A stretch of 10,042 nt of DNA from an uncultured Lysobacteraceae bacterium (GTDB lineage: Bacteria; Pseudomonadota; Gammaproteobacteria; Xanthomonadales; Xanthomonadaceae): the NCBI GenBank assembly GCA_946482565.1, contig CAMLSB010000059.1:1-10042 (forward strand). The letters are read 5' to 3'. Below, in pieces: positions 1 through 6,968 of the stretch. Positions within the stretch are counted from its first letter, which is position 1; every line of letters starts with the position of its first letter. The notes beneath the pieces are model-generated. The model saw nothing but the letters and a program-made list of their open reading frames with translations. It made no database searches and was not told where the DNA came from. The translations under genes were made by a program, and so were the position numbers.

Positions 1-1
1 C

Positions 2-634
2 AGCCAGGCGGGCCGGGCGCCCAAGCCGCCGGCCGGCGGGGCGCCGCGCGAGCTGCGCGCCCCGGCCCCCGCACCCGCCCCGCCCCCCAGCACGCGCGTG
101 CTGTCGAGTACTGCCGGGCCGACGCCGATCCCGGCGGCGCGCCCCTCGCCGGCGACGGCGCGCCGCAGCCTGCCGCGCGGCGACAAGCCCGTGGCCGAGG
201 ACCTGGCGATGGCCCGCCTCGCCGCCGAGATCGACGCCAGCACCCGCCTGTACGCGCGCCGGCCCTCGCGCAAGTTCGTGTCGGCCAGTACCCGCGAATA
301 CGCGTGGGCCGCGTACCTGCGTGCCTGGGTGGACCGCGTGGAGCGCGTCGGCAACCTCAACTATCCCGACGAAGCGCGGCGGCGGCGCCTCGGCGGCACC
401 GTGGTGATCAACGTCGGCATCCGCCGCGACGGCACGATCGAAAGCACCGGCATCGTGCGTTCGAGCGGGCTGCCGCTGCTCGACGACGCGGCGCTGCGCA
501 TCGCCCGCCTCGCCGAGCCCTATCCGCCGCTGCCGCGGACGCGCGAGGATCCGGACATCCTGAACGTCGTGCGCACCTGGCAGTTCATGCCCGGTGGCAC
601 CATGCTCGACACGAACGCGGGGGAAGCGCCGTGA
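2..634 (+). CDS. TonB-type energy transducer, C-terminal part (5' end outside window)
   Basis: The frame is open from the first bases, so the N-terminus, including the expected inner-membrane anchor, lies outside the window; the GTG at 98 is internal. Of 210 visible residues, about 1-60 are rich in Pro, Ala and Arg, like the periplasm-spanning linker of TonB proteins. Residues about 104-199 match a TonB C-terminal domain: a helix beginning YLRAWVDRVERVGNLNYP, then GGTVVINVGIRRDGTIES, a small-residue helix with DDAALRIARLAEPYPPLP, and a last strand ending VVRTWQFMP. In this family the domain touches the TonB box of outer-membrane receptors and passes on energy from ExbB-ExbD. No exbB or exbD is visible here. 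In Xanthomonadaceae, TonB-like proteins of this kind are commonly encoded near gshB, but that gene would be off the left edge. Its stop overlaps the next start (GTGA, 631-634), so the two are probably co-translated. The family is secure; which receptors it serves is unknown. Confidence 0.9.
   Translation, partial: SQAGRAPKPPAGGAPRELRAPAPAPAPPPSTRVLSSTAGPTPIPAARPSPATARRSLPRGDKPVAEDLAMARLAAEIDASTRLYARRPSRKFVSASTREYAWAAYLRAWVDRVERVGNLNYPDEARRRRLGGTVVINVGIRRDGTIESTGIVRSSGLPLLDDAALRIARLAEPYPPLPRTREDPDILNVVRTWQFMPGGTMLDTNAGEAP
619..626 (+). promoter_or_regulatory. Ribosome binding site deciding a GTG start
   Basis: The run GGGGGAAG sits 4 bases before the GTG at 631, inside the last codons of the tonB-like gene. 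It is a purine-rich Shine-Dalgarno-like stretch and supports GTG 631 as the start of the membrane protein. That start overlaps the preceding stop codon as GTGA. The match to the anti-SD sequence is imperfect. Confidence 0.45.
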
Positions 635-1194
635 GCCAGTTCGAATACCTGTCGGTGCTGGTCTCGATCATCGTCGGCCTGGCGATGACGCAGCTGCTGT
701 CGGGCGCGGCGCGGCTGATCCAGCTGCGCCGGCGGGTGCGCATGCACGCGCCGACGCTGCTGTGGATGGCGACGCTGTTCCTGATCGACATCCAGGTGTG
801 GTGGGTCGCGTTCGACCGCCGCTCGACCACGCAGTGGCACTTCTTCAGCTTCGTGCTGTACCTGCTGATCCCGGTGATGCTGTTCCTGCTCTGCTACCTC
901 GTGCTGCCCGACATGGGCGACGAGGACACGGCCGACCTGCGCGACAATTTCGACGGCAACCGCGGCTGGTTCTTCGGCCTGCTCGCGGGCATCGGCGCGG
1001 TGAGCCTGTCGGAACAGGCGGTGCGGGGCGAACTCTTGCGATTCGATGCGGACGTGGCGTTCCGCCTGGTGTTCATCGCGCTCTCGCTGGCCATGGCACG
1101 CGTGCGCAGCGAACGCATCCAGGCGTGGAATGCGGTCCTCGTCCTCTTGCTGATCCTGGGTTACATCGCCATGCTGTTCATCGACCTGCGATGA
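631..1194 (+). CDS. Conserved six-helix inner-membrane protein of unknown function
   Basis: This 187-residue protein starts at GTG 631 (GTGA overlap with the tonB-like gene) and stops at TGA 1192-1194 (ATGA overlap with tsaB). The in-frame extension upstream of 631 is a shadow of the tonB-like gene. I see six likely membrane segments at residues about 6-26, 41-61, 70-92, 112-127, 141-157 and 166-185. A short polar segment with DMGDEDTADLRDNFDGN lies between the third and fourth. Charges RLIQLRRRVR follow helix 1, so that loop is probably cytoplasmic. The N-terminal motif FEYLSVLVSIIVGLAMTQLL resembles unnamed membrane proteins in many bacteria that share an EYLSxLxSIIxGLAxTQLL-like start; I know no function for them. 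There is no signal peptide separate from helix 1, no catalytic motif and no known transporter signature. The overlaps on both sides imply production together with the TonB-like protein and TsaB, but do not prove a common role. Confidence 0.85.
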   Translation: MSQFEYLSVLVSIIVGLAMTQLLSGAARLIQLRRRVRMHAPTLLWMATLFLIDIQVWWVAFDRRSTTQWHFFSFVLYLLIPVMLFLLCYLVLPDMGDEDTADLRDNFDGNRGWFFGLLAGIGAVSLSEQAVRGELLRFDADVAFRLVFIALSLAMARVRSERIQAWNAVLVLLLILGYIAMLFIDLR

Positions 1195-1961
1195 AACTCC
1201 TCGCCTTCGAAACTTCCACCGAAGCCTGCTCCGTGGCGCTCTGGCGCGACGGCGAGGTCGTCGAGCGCTTCGGGATCGCGCCGCGCCGGCATGCGGAACT
1301 CGCGTTGCCGTGGGCCGAGGCGCTGCTCGCCGAAGCCGGCGTCGCGCGTACGCAGCTCGACGCGATCGCGGTGGGTCGCGGTCCCGGCGCGTTCACCGGC
1401 GTGCGCCTGGGCGTGGCGATCGCGCAGGGCATCGCGCTGGCGCTGGACATTCCCGTGCTGCCGGTGTCGACGCTGCTGGCGCTGGCCGCGCGCGCACCGG
1501 CTCCAGCGCAGCGGGTGCTCGCGGCGATCGACGCGCGCATGGGCGAGGTGTACCTCGGCGCGTTCGCGCGCGAGGACGGCGGCGATGGCTGGCGCGCGCT
1601 GCGGGCGGAATCGCTGGGCGCGCCGGGGTCCATCGCGCTGCCTGAGGGCGACGGCTGGCTCGGCGTCGGCACGGGTTTCGACGCGGTCGACGGCGCATTG
1701 CGCGCACGGCTCGGCGAACGGCTTGCGCAGGTGGATGCAACGGCGTTGCCGCACGCGGCGGACGTGGCGCGGATCGGCGCGATGATGTTCGCGCGCGGGG
1801 AAGCGATCGCACCCGAGCGGCTGGAGCCGGCCTACCTGCGCGACAACGTGGCGCTGACGCTCGCCGAGCAGGCATCGGCGGCGGCGAAGAAGGCCTCGAC
1901 TTCCGACAGCGAGCGCGTCGCCGGGAACGGCGGCAGCGATTCGAGGAACACGCGCCCGTAG
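1191..1961 (+). CDS. tsaB: tRNA threonylcarbamoyladenosine biosynthesis protein TsaB
   Basis: TsaB is the ASKHA-fold partner of TsaD. With TsaE they transfer threonylcarbamoyl from the TsaC product to A37 of ANN-decoding tRNAs in the cytoplasm. The start ATG 1191 is fixed by the N-terminal family motif MKLLAFETST and by the ATGA overlap with the preceding gene. Visible family motifs are ETST (residues 7-10), GRGPGAFTGVRLGVAIAQG (62-80, the most conserved stretch), DARMGEVYLGAF (114-125) and the C-terminal EPAYLRDNVA (212-221). The protein is 256 residues, about 25 longer than E. coli TsaB (231). The excess is a Ser/Ala/Lys/Arg-rich tail from about residue 226, lacking any fold signature, which is antisense to the end of yoaA. 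The tail may be an unimportant read-through, or it could come from a local frameshift that destroyed an earlier stop. TsaB itself is secure. As in other bacteria it should lack catalytic activity alone and act as the TsaD scaffold. Confidence 0.96.
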   Translation: MKLLAFETSTEACSVALWRDGEVVERFGIAPRRHAELALPWAEALLAEAGVARTQLDAIAVGRGPGAFTGVRLGVAIAQGIALALDIPVLPVSTLLALAARAPAPAQRVLAAIDARMGEVYLGAFAREDGGDGWRALRAESLGAPGSIALPEGDGWLGVGTGFDAVDGALRARLGERLAQVDATALPHAADVARIGAMMFARGEAIAPERLEPAYLRDNVALTLAEQASAAAKKASTSDSERVAGNGGSDSRNTRP

Positions 1962-3898
1962 GCGCGGCCGGTCAGGCGCGGGTCGCACAGCACCAGCACG
2001 CCACGATCGTTCTCGGTGCGGATCAAGCGCCCCACGCCCTGCTTCAGCGCGATCGCCGCCTGCGGCAGTTGCTCGTCCATGAACGGATTGCCGCCGGCGC
2101 GGCGCACCGCCTGCAGCCGCGCCTCGAACACCGGGTCGTCGGGCGCGGCGAAGGGCAGCTTGTCCACGACCACCACGCTCAGCGCATCGCCGGCGACGTC
2201 CACGCCCTCACGGAAGCTGGCGGCGCCGAGCAGCACGCCGTTGCCAGATTCGCGGAAACGCTGCAGCAGTTGCGCGCGCGGCGCATCGCCCTGCACGAAC
2301 AGCGGCCAGGGGCCACCACGCAGGGCTTCGGCGGCTTCGCGCAGCGCGCGGTGCGAGGCGAACAGCACGAACGCGCGGCCGCCGGAAGCGCGCAGCACCG
2401 GGCGGATCGCGTCGACGATGGCGTCGGTATAGCCGCGCGACATCGGCTCCGGCAAGCCGGACGGCAGGTAGCACAGCGCCTGCGTGTCCCAGTCGAAAGG
2501 GCTGGGTTCGAGCAGCGTGCGCGGTTGGTCCAGGCCCAGCCGCGTCGACAGGTGGTCGAAGCCGCCGGCGACCGCGAGCGTCGCTGAGGTGAATACCCAG
2601 CTCGCGCGCGACTTTTCGCGGTGCTCGCGCAAGGGGCCGGAAACGTCGAGCGGCGTGCGCTGCAGGCGGAAGCCGCGCGGCGTCAATTCGAACCAGAACA
2701 CGTCGGAGGATGCCGGGCCAGGCCTGGTCGTCGCGTCCGTGCCGCCTGGTCCGCCATCGCCTGGTCCACCATCGCCTGCCTCATCGGTGCCGGCCTCACC
2801 ATCGCGATCGCCGCCATCGGGCGCGCCGTTCCAGCGCGCGAGGCGCGCCGCGAGGTCGACCGCGCGCGCGTGGCAGGCATCGAGGCCGGGCGAGGCTTCG
2901 CGCAGCGGTGCCAGCGCAGCGGCGAGTTGCACGAGCGCATCGGACAGCGCCGCCATCGCATCGGCGACGTCGGTCTCGTCGCAGGCGCGCTCGCGGGTGG
3001 CGCGCACGGGCAGGACGTCCATCGCGGCACGCAACGCGCGCGTCGCGTGCTCGAGCCGCTGCGCGGGCGCCTGCAGCGCTGCGAGCGCGCCGTCGACGCC
3101 GTCGCATTCGCGCAGTGCGTCGCGCGCCAGTTCCACCAGCGGCCGCGCCCCGATGCCCTCACCGAAGAACTGCGCGGCGAGTTCCGGCAGCTGGTGCGCC
3201 TCGTCGACCACGAAAGCCTGCGCGCCGGGCAGTATCTCGCCGAAGCCTTCCTGTTTCAGCGCGAGGTCGGCGAGCAGCAGGTGGTGGTTGACGACGACCA
3301 GGTCGGCCAACTGCGCGCGCTGCCGTGCCTGCACCACGAAGCATTCCGACCACAGCGGGCATTCGCTGCCGAGGCAGTTCTCCGCGGTGCTCGTGACCAG
3401 CGGCAGCACCGGCGAGCCTTCCGGCAGGTCCTCGATCTCCGCGAGATCCCCCATGCGCGTACGCCCCGACCACGCGACGATGCGCGCGAACAGCGCCGCC
3501 TGTGCGCGATCGCCGAATACCGCGGAACCGCGCGCCTGCTCCGTGCGATAGCGGCACAGGTAGTTCGCGCGGCCCTTCAGCAGCGCGGTCTGCAGGCCGA
3601 TGCCGAGCGCGTCGCGCACGCGCGGCAGGTCGCGGTGGTAGAGCTGGTCCTGCAATGCGCGCGTCCCGGTGGAGACGATCGTCTTCAATCCGGACAGCAA
3701 CGCGGGCACGAGGTAGGCGTAGGTCTTGCCGGTGCCGGTCCCGGCTTCGGCGAGCAGCGGCTCGCGCGCCTCGAATGCGGAGGCGACGGCTTCGGCGAGG
3801 CGCTGCTGTCCGGGTCGCGCGCGGAAGCCGTCGATCGCGGCGGCCAGCGCGCCGCCTTCCGCGAGGGCGGCGCTGCTGAGTTCGGACAGCGTGGACAT
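1832..3898 (-). CDS. yoaA: ATP-dependent Fe-S DNA helicase, YoaA/DinG family
   Basis: This is a 688-residue superfamily 2 XPD/DinG-type helicase. ATG 3898 is chosen because the N-terminus then aligns with E. coli YoaA just ahead of the Walker A motif; the frame stays open upstream but runs through another gene. Motifs in order: Walker A EAGTGTGKT (51-59); four cysteines C115, C175, C180 and C186 spaced for a 4Fe-4S cluster; DEAH box 232-235; motif III-like FTSATL (436-441); VLLGAASFREGVDV (555-568); and motif VI QGVGRLIRTENDRG (620-633). In E. coli, YoaA works with the polymerase III chi subunit in tolerance of replication-blocking damage. The family translocates 5'-3' on single-stranded DNA. 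An Asp/Gly-rich insert at about 360-398 interrupts the region before motif III and is encoded partly by a short tandem repeat. The gene is last in the mrcB-lipoprotein-yoaA series, 23 bases after the lipoprotein stop, with no clear ribosome site. Its last 43 codons overlap tsaB in antisense. DinG is the alternative name; size and tsaB adjacency favour YoaA. Confidence 0.93.
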   Translation of the reverse strand: MSTLSELSSAALAEGGALAAAIDGFRARPGQQRLAEAVASAFEAREPLLAEAGTGTGKTYAYLVPALLSGLKTIVSTGTRALQDQLYHRDLPRVRDALGIGLQTALLKGRANYLCRYRTEQARGSAVFGDRAQAALFARIVAWSGRTRMGDLAEIEDLPEGSPVLPLVTSTAENCLGSECPLWSECFVVQARQRAQLADLVVVNHHLLLADLALKQEGFGEILPGAQAFVVDEAHQLPELAAQFFGEGIGARPLVELARDALRECDGVDGALAALQAPAQRLEHATRALRAAMDVLPVRATRERACDETDVADAMAALSDALVQLAAALAPLREASPGLDACHARAVDLAARLARWNGAPDGGDRDGEAGTDEAGDGGPGDGGPGGTDATTRPGPASSDVFWFELTPRGFRLQRTPLDVSGPLREHREKSRASWVFTSATLAVAGGFDHLSTRLGLDQPRTLLEPSPFDWDTQALCYLPSGLPEPMSRGYTDAIVDAIRPVLRASGGRAFVLFASHRALREAAEALRGGPWPLFVQGDAPRAQLLQRFRESGNGVLLGAASFREGVDVAGDALSVVVVDKLPFAAPDDPVFEARLQAVRRAGGNPFMDEQLPQAAIALKQGVGRLIRTENDRGVLVLCDPRLTGRAYGRVFLESLPPFPATRSLSEVEAFFAAADACSASVSATLSRR
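2745..2786 (-). repeat. 15-bp tandem repeat inside yoaA
   Basis: Two 15-bp units (2745-2759 and 2760-2774), read on the + strand as CCTGGTCC[G/A]CCATCG, differ at one base. A degenerate third unit follows to 2786. They keep the reading frame and encode the Gly-Asp-Gly-Gly-Pro repeats of the helicase insert at about residues 373-387. The 15-bp length means copy-number change would alter the linker without a frameshift. Confidence 0.75.
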
Positions 3899-3921
3899 GC
3901 GGTCGGTCGCGCGCGATCGCG

Positions 3922-4476
3922 TCAGTAGCGCGCGGGCGCGGCCACCGTGCAGGCCTCGCGGCGTTCGGCGGCCGCCGTGGCGCCCACCGCGTCGTTCGCG
4001 GCGAGCCGCACCTGGCGCAGCGTCTCCGCATGGCGCCGGCACAGCGGGCCGACCTTGCCGCCGAGTTCCCAAGCGCGCTGCGCGTCCGCCTGCGCCTTCA
4101 CGAGGTCGCCGAGCGCGATCGCTGCTTCGGCGCGCTCCTGCAGCAATGCCGGATCGCCGGGCACGAGTTCGAGCGCATGGTCGAGCGCGGCGGCGGCCTC
4201 CGCCGCGCGGCCGCTGGCCGCGAAGCGCTGCGCCTGTTCGCGCAGGTCTTCGACCATCGGATCGCGCAACGGCTGTATCGCGAGCTCGGTGTCGTCGCGG
4301 CCGCCCGCGGCATGGATCGCGGCGAGCATGTCGGCGGGCGCGAGCCGGGGCGCGCCCGCATCGACCTCGGGCGTGGACGGCGTCGCGCAACCGGCGAGCA
4401 GGGCCATGCAGGCAAGTGCGAGCGCCGCGATCGCGGGCGCGGCCGCGAAGCCGTTGAGGGAGTGCATGCGACTCAT
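3922..4476 (-). CDS. TPR-like outer-membrane lipoprotein, probable PBP1B activator (LpoP-like)
   Basis: This 184-residue protein starts at ATG 4476, overlapping the mrcB stop as ATGA; ATG 4467 (Met4) is an alternative. The N-terminus is a lipoprotein signal: a hydrophobic stretch, then lipobox L27-A28-G29-C30, so mature Cys30 would be lipidated. Ala31 at +2 does not call for inner-membrane retention, so outer-membrane sorting is expected. After a Pro/Ala-rich tether come three roughly 34-residue helical-hairpin units starting near 77, 111 and 145, with TPR-like Ala/Gly/Pro spacing: the first holds AALDHALELVPGDPA, the second AEAAIALGDLVKAQA. C146 and C176 flank the third unit and could form a periplasmic disulfide. 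Known biology: in Pseudomonas aeruginosa the TPR lipoprotein LpoP, encoded next to ponB, activates PBP1b in place of LpoB. I infer the same role here from architecture plus tight coupling to mrcB, not from recognised residue identity. Without that inference it is a TPR lipoprotein of unknown function. Confidence 0.82.
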   Translation of the reverse strand: MSRMHSLNGFAAAPAIAALALACMALLAGCATPSTPEVDAGAPRLAPADMLAAIHAAGGRDDTELAIQPLRDPMVEDLREQAQRFAASGRAAEAAAALDHALELVPGDPALLQERAEAAIALGDLVKAQADAQRAWELGGKVGPLCRRHAETLRQVRLAANDAVGATAAAERREACTVAAPARY

Positions 4477-6968
4477 TGCGTCGTCGCGGGTGCCGGCGCT
4501 GGCGCCGCCGCGGGCTGCGGCGGAGGCGGCGGTTCGCGCTTCGCCGGATCCTGGCGGTCGCCCCAGCCGAACCAGCTGCGCCAGCCGCCACCGGAATTAC
4601 CGGCATCGCCTTCCGCGCCCTCGCCTTCCTGCGGCTGGTAGTACGGATCGGCGTAGGTGCAGGCCTGGTACGGCGGTGCGAAGCCGGCGACGAAGGCGAA
4701 CTGGCGCGCGTCCGGGCAACCGGCGTCGGTGCTGGCGCCGCCCTGCACCCACTGCCAGTCCAGGCCCTTGTTGCCGACCTTCAGCGGCGCGCTCGGCAGC
4801 CGCGAGAAGATGCCGGACCACACGCGCATCGCGCCGGTCGCGCCATACAGGCCGGTCGGCGCGTTCTGGTCGTTGCCGACCCAGATCACCGCGAGGTGGT
4901 CGCCGGTCCAGCCGGCGAACCAGCTGTCGCGGCTGTCGTTGCTGGTGCCGGTCTTGCCCGCGGGACTCAGGCGGCCGAGGCCGTCGGCCACCAACTGGCG
5001 GCCGGTGCCGCCGACGACCGCGTACTGCAGCGCGACGGTCACCAGGCGCGCGGCGATTGCGTCGCCTTCCTGCGCCGGCGCGGGCGCCTTGTCGTAGCGG
5101 TTCACGACCTTGCCGTCCTGGTCGATCACGCCGCGCACCGCATGCAACGGCTGCACTTCGCCGTCCGACGCGAGGAACTGGTAAAGCTGCGCCATCGCGT
5201 ACGGGCTCTGGTCGGTCGAGCCCAGGATCAGCGACGGGTTGGGTTCGGCTTCGATACCCGAGAGCGTGCGCACCAGTTCGGCGACGCGTTCCGGGCCGAC
5301 CTGCATGCCGAGCCGCACCGTCGCCTGGTTCCAGGAATGCGCCAGCGCGTCGATCACGCGCACCGTGCCATGGCTGCGGCCATCGGAATTGCCGGGACTC
5401 CAGCGCTTGCCGTTGTCGAGCGTCACCGTCACCGGACTGTCGTCGACGAAGCTCGCCAGCGACCAGCGCGAGGGCTGCGCCAGCGCCAGCAGGTACACGA
5501 AGGGCTTGATGATCGAACCCACCGGGCGCGCCGCTTCCACCGCGCGGTTGAAGCCGTGCTTCGTCGGGTCGCGGCTGCCGACGACCGCGCGCACTTCGCC
5601 GTCGTGCACGTCGGTCAGCACCAGGCCGGCCTGCAGCGGCGGACCCTTGCGGCGATCGAGCTGCTTCAGCGTGCGCACGACCGCGCCTTCCGCGTAGGCC
5701 TGCGCCGCCGGCGACATGCCGGTCATCACCGACAGGCCGGCGCCCTGCAGTGCGTCGGCCGGATAGTCGCGCGCGAGCTGGCGCCGCACCAGGTCCACGT
5801 AGGCCGGGAAGCGGTTGGCCGAGGTGCTGCCCGGGGCGGTGGTGATGCCGAGCGGCGCGGCCTTGGCGCGCGCGAGTTCGGCATCGTCGATCAGGCCGGT
5901 CTCGTGGAATTTCTCCAGCGCGAAGTTGCGGCGCGCGAGCGCGCGATCGGCGTGCCTGCGCGGGTCGTAGAACGATGGGCCGCGGATGATGCCGACCAGC
6001 AGCGCGACCTGCGCGGTGCTCAGGTCGCGCAGGTCGCGGCCGAACCAGAACTCGGAGCCGGCGGCGACGCCGCGGATCGCCTGCGAGCCGCGCTGTCCCA
6101 GGTACACCTGGTTGAGGTAGGTCTCGAGGATGGTGCTCTTGTCGTAGCGCGCCTCGAGCAGCAGCGCATAGATGATCTCGTTGAACTTGCGGCTGAGCGT
6201 CTGCTCGCTGCCGATGCCGAGCAGGCCGCTGCGCGCCAGCTGCTGGGTGAGCGTGCTCGCGCCCTGCACGGTCTCGCCGCCGGATTTCACCGCGATGAAG
6301 AGCGCGCGCAGCATGCCGCTGAAGTCGATGCCATGGTGGTGCTTGAAGTCGCGGTCCTCGACCGCCTGCAGGCCGGTGATCAGCAACTCCGGCACGTCCT
6401 CGAGCTGGATGAGGCGTCGCTCTTCCTGCTTCTGGCCGTAGAGCGTGGCGATGCGCGCGGGGTCGAGCACCACGCCGCCGACCGCGCGGTTGCGCGCGAG
6501 GTCGCGCAGCGCGGCGACGCGCCCACCCGACAGCACCACTTCGACGCGGCTCGGCCCGACCGGGCCGCCCACGTCCTGGAAACCGCGGCTGGCGATGCGC
6601 CAGCGGCTGCCGTCATGGCGGTAGCTGCCGGGGCGCACCCCGGCCCCGTCGTCCTGGTAGGACGCCGCGTCCAGTTCGGTCTTGAGCGTGGCTGCGTCCA
6701 TCGCGCGCCCGGGCGCCAGCGCCAGCGGCCGTGCGTAGACCCGCGTGGGCAACTGCCAGCGCAATTCGCCGAAACGTTCGCCGACCTGGTGGTTCAGGTA
6801 CAACACATAAGGAATCAGGAAACCGAGGCCCAGGCCGACGGCGGCCAGGCCCCAGGTCAGCAGGCGCCGGCGCCAGCCGCCACCTTCGCCTTCCCCGCCG
6901 GCGCGGCGCCGGTGGCTCCGGTCGTCGTCCAGGTCGTCGTCGTGTTCTTCGTTTTCGATGCGCGGCAT
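4473..6968 (-). CDS. mrcB: Penicillin-binding protein 1B, bifunctional peptidoglycan synthase
   Basis: This 831-residue class A PBP polymerises lipid II into glycan strands and cross-links the peptides at the periplasmic face of the inner membrane. Domains: acidic then basic cytoplasmic tail (1-35), membrane anchor (36-58), and a UB2H-like regulatory region (about 72-160, opening LPTRVYARPLALAPG), the LpoB docking site in E. coli. The GT51 glycosyltransferase follows at about 180-350, with catalytic E204 in EDRDFKHHHGID, then GASTLTQQLAR and E264 in RKFNEIIYALL. The transpeptidase has nucleophile S485 and K488 in GSIIKPF, S545-W-N547, and KTGT at 672-675. All core catalytic residues are present. 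The tail has C751 and C770 and ends in a Pro/Ala-rich stretch with PPPPP at 813-817. ATG 6968 is the first possible start in this frame and gives a normal length, though no good Shine-Dalgarno precedes it. The gene leads the series continuing into the lipoprotein (ATGA overlap) and yoaA. mrcB/ponB naming depends on species custom. Confidence 0.97.
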   Translation of the reverse strand: MPRIENEEHDDDLDDDRSHRRRAGGEGEGGGWRRRLLTWGLAAVGLGLGFLIPYVLYLNHQVGERFGELRWQLPTRVYARPLALAPGRAMDAATLKTELDAASYQDDGAGVRPGSYRHDGSRWRIASRGFQDVGGPVGPSRVEVVLSGGRVAALRDLARNRAVGGVVLDPARIATLYGQKQEERRLIQLEDVPELLITGLQAVEDRDFKHHHGIDFSGMLRALFIAVKSGGETVQGASTLTQQLARSGLLGIGSEQTLSRKFNEIIYALLLEARYDKSTILETYLNQVYLGQRGSQAIRGVAAGSEFWFGRDLRDLSTAQVALLVGIIRGPSFYDPRRHADRALARRNFALEKFHETGLIDDAELARAKAAPLGITTAPGSTSANRFPAYVDLVRRQLARDYPADALQGAGLSVMTGMSPAAQAYAEGAVVRTLKQLDRRKGPPLQAGLVLTDVHDGEVRAVVGSRDPTKHGFNRAVEAARPVGSIIKPFVYLLALAQPSRWSLASFVDDSPVTVTLDNGKRWSPGNSDGRSHGTVRVIDALAHSWNQATVRLGMQVGPERVAELVRTLSGIEAEPNPSLILGSTDQSPYAMAQLYQFLASDGEVQPLHAVRGVIDQDGKVVNRYDKAPAPAQEGDAIAARLVTVALQYAVVGGTGRQLVADGLGRLSPAGKTGTSNDSRDSWFAGWTGDHLAVIWVGNDQNAPTGLYGATGAMRVWSGIFSRLPSAPLKVGNKGLDWQWVQGGASTDAGCPDARQFAFVAGFAPPYQACTYADPYYQPQEGEGAEGDAGNSGGGWRSWFGWGDRQDPAKREPPPPPQPAAAPAPAPATTQ

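Larger units (their letters stand above)
1362..4434. repeat. Cluster of nine GCGATCGC palindromes
   Basis: The perfect octamer GCGATCGC occurs at 1362, 1416, 1803, 2049, 2804, 3506, 3913, 4115 and 4427 (start positions). By eye I find no other exact copy in the remaining 7 kb. At about 70% G+C with independent bases, roughly 0.4 copies per 10 kb would be expected. Eight copies are coding: six read Ala-Ile-Ala and two read Gly-Asp-Arg in their respective genes. One lies in the 23-bp gap before yoaA. The sequence equals the HIP1 core of cyanobacteria, although this is not a cyanobacterium. Codon preference for GCG and ATC explains part of the excess. Confidence 0.6.

Noticed and set aside
594..1190. 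Upstream extension of the tsaB frame
   Set aside because: The frame is open but its product is low-complexity and overlaps the membrane protein. The TsaB N-terminal motif begins exactly at ATG 1191.
2621..3928. 435-codon open frame on the + strand opposite yoaA
   Set aside because: It is antisense to the helicase motifs, of biased composition with no recognisable fold. The same holds for the 520-codon frame at 3947-5509.
3899..4606. Upstream extension of the yoaA frame
   Set aside because: It runs through the lipoprotein gene on the same strand in another frame and gives Arg-rich sequence. YoaA homology begins at ATG 3898.
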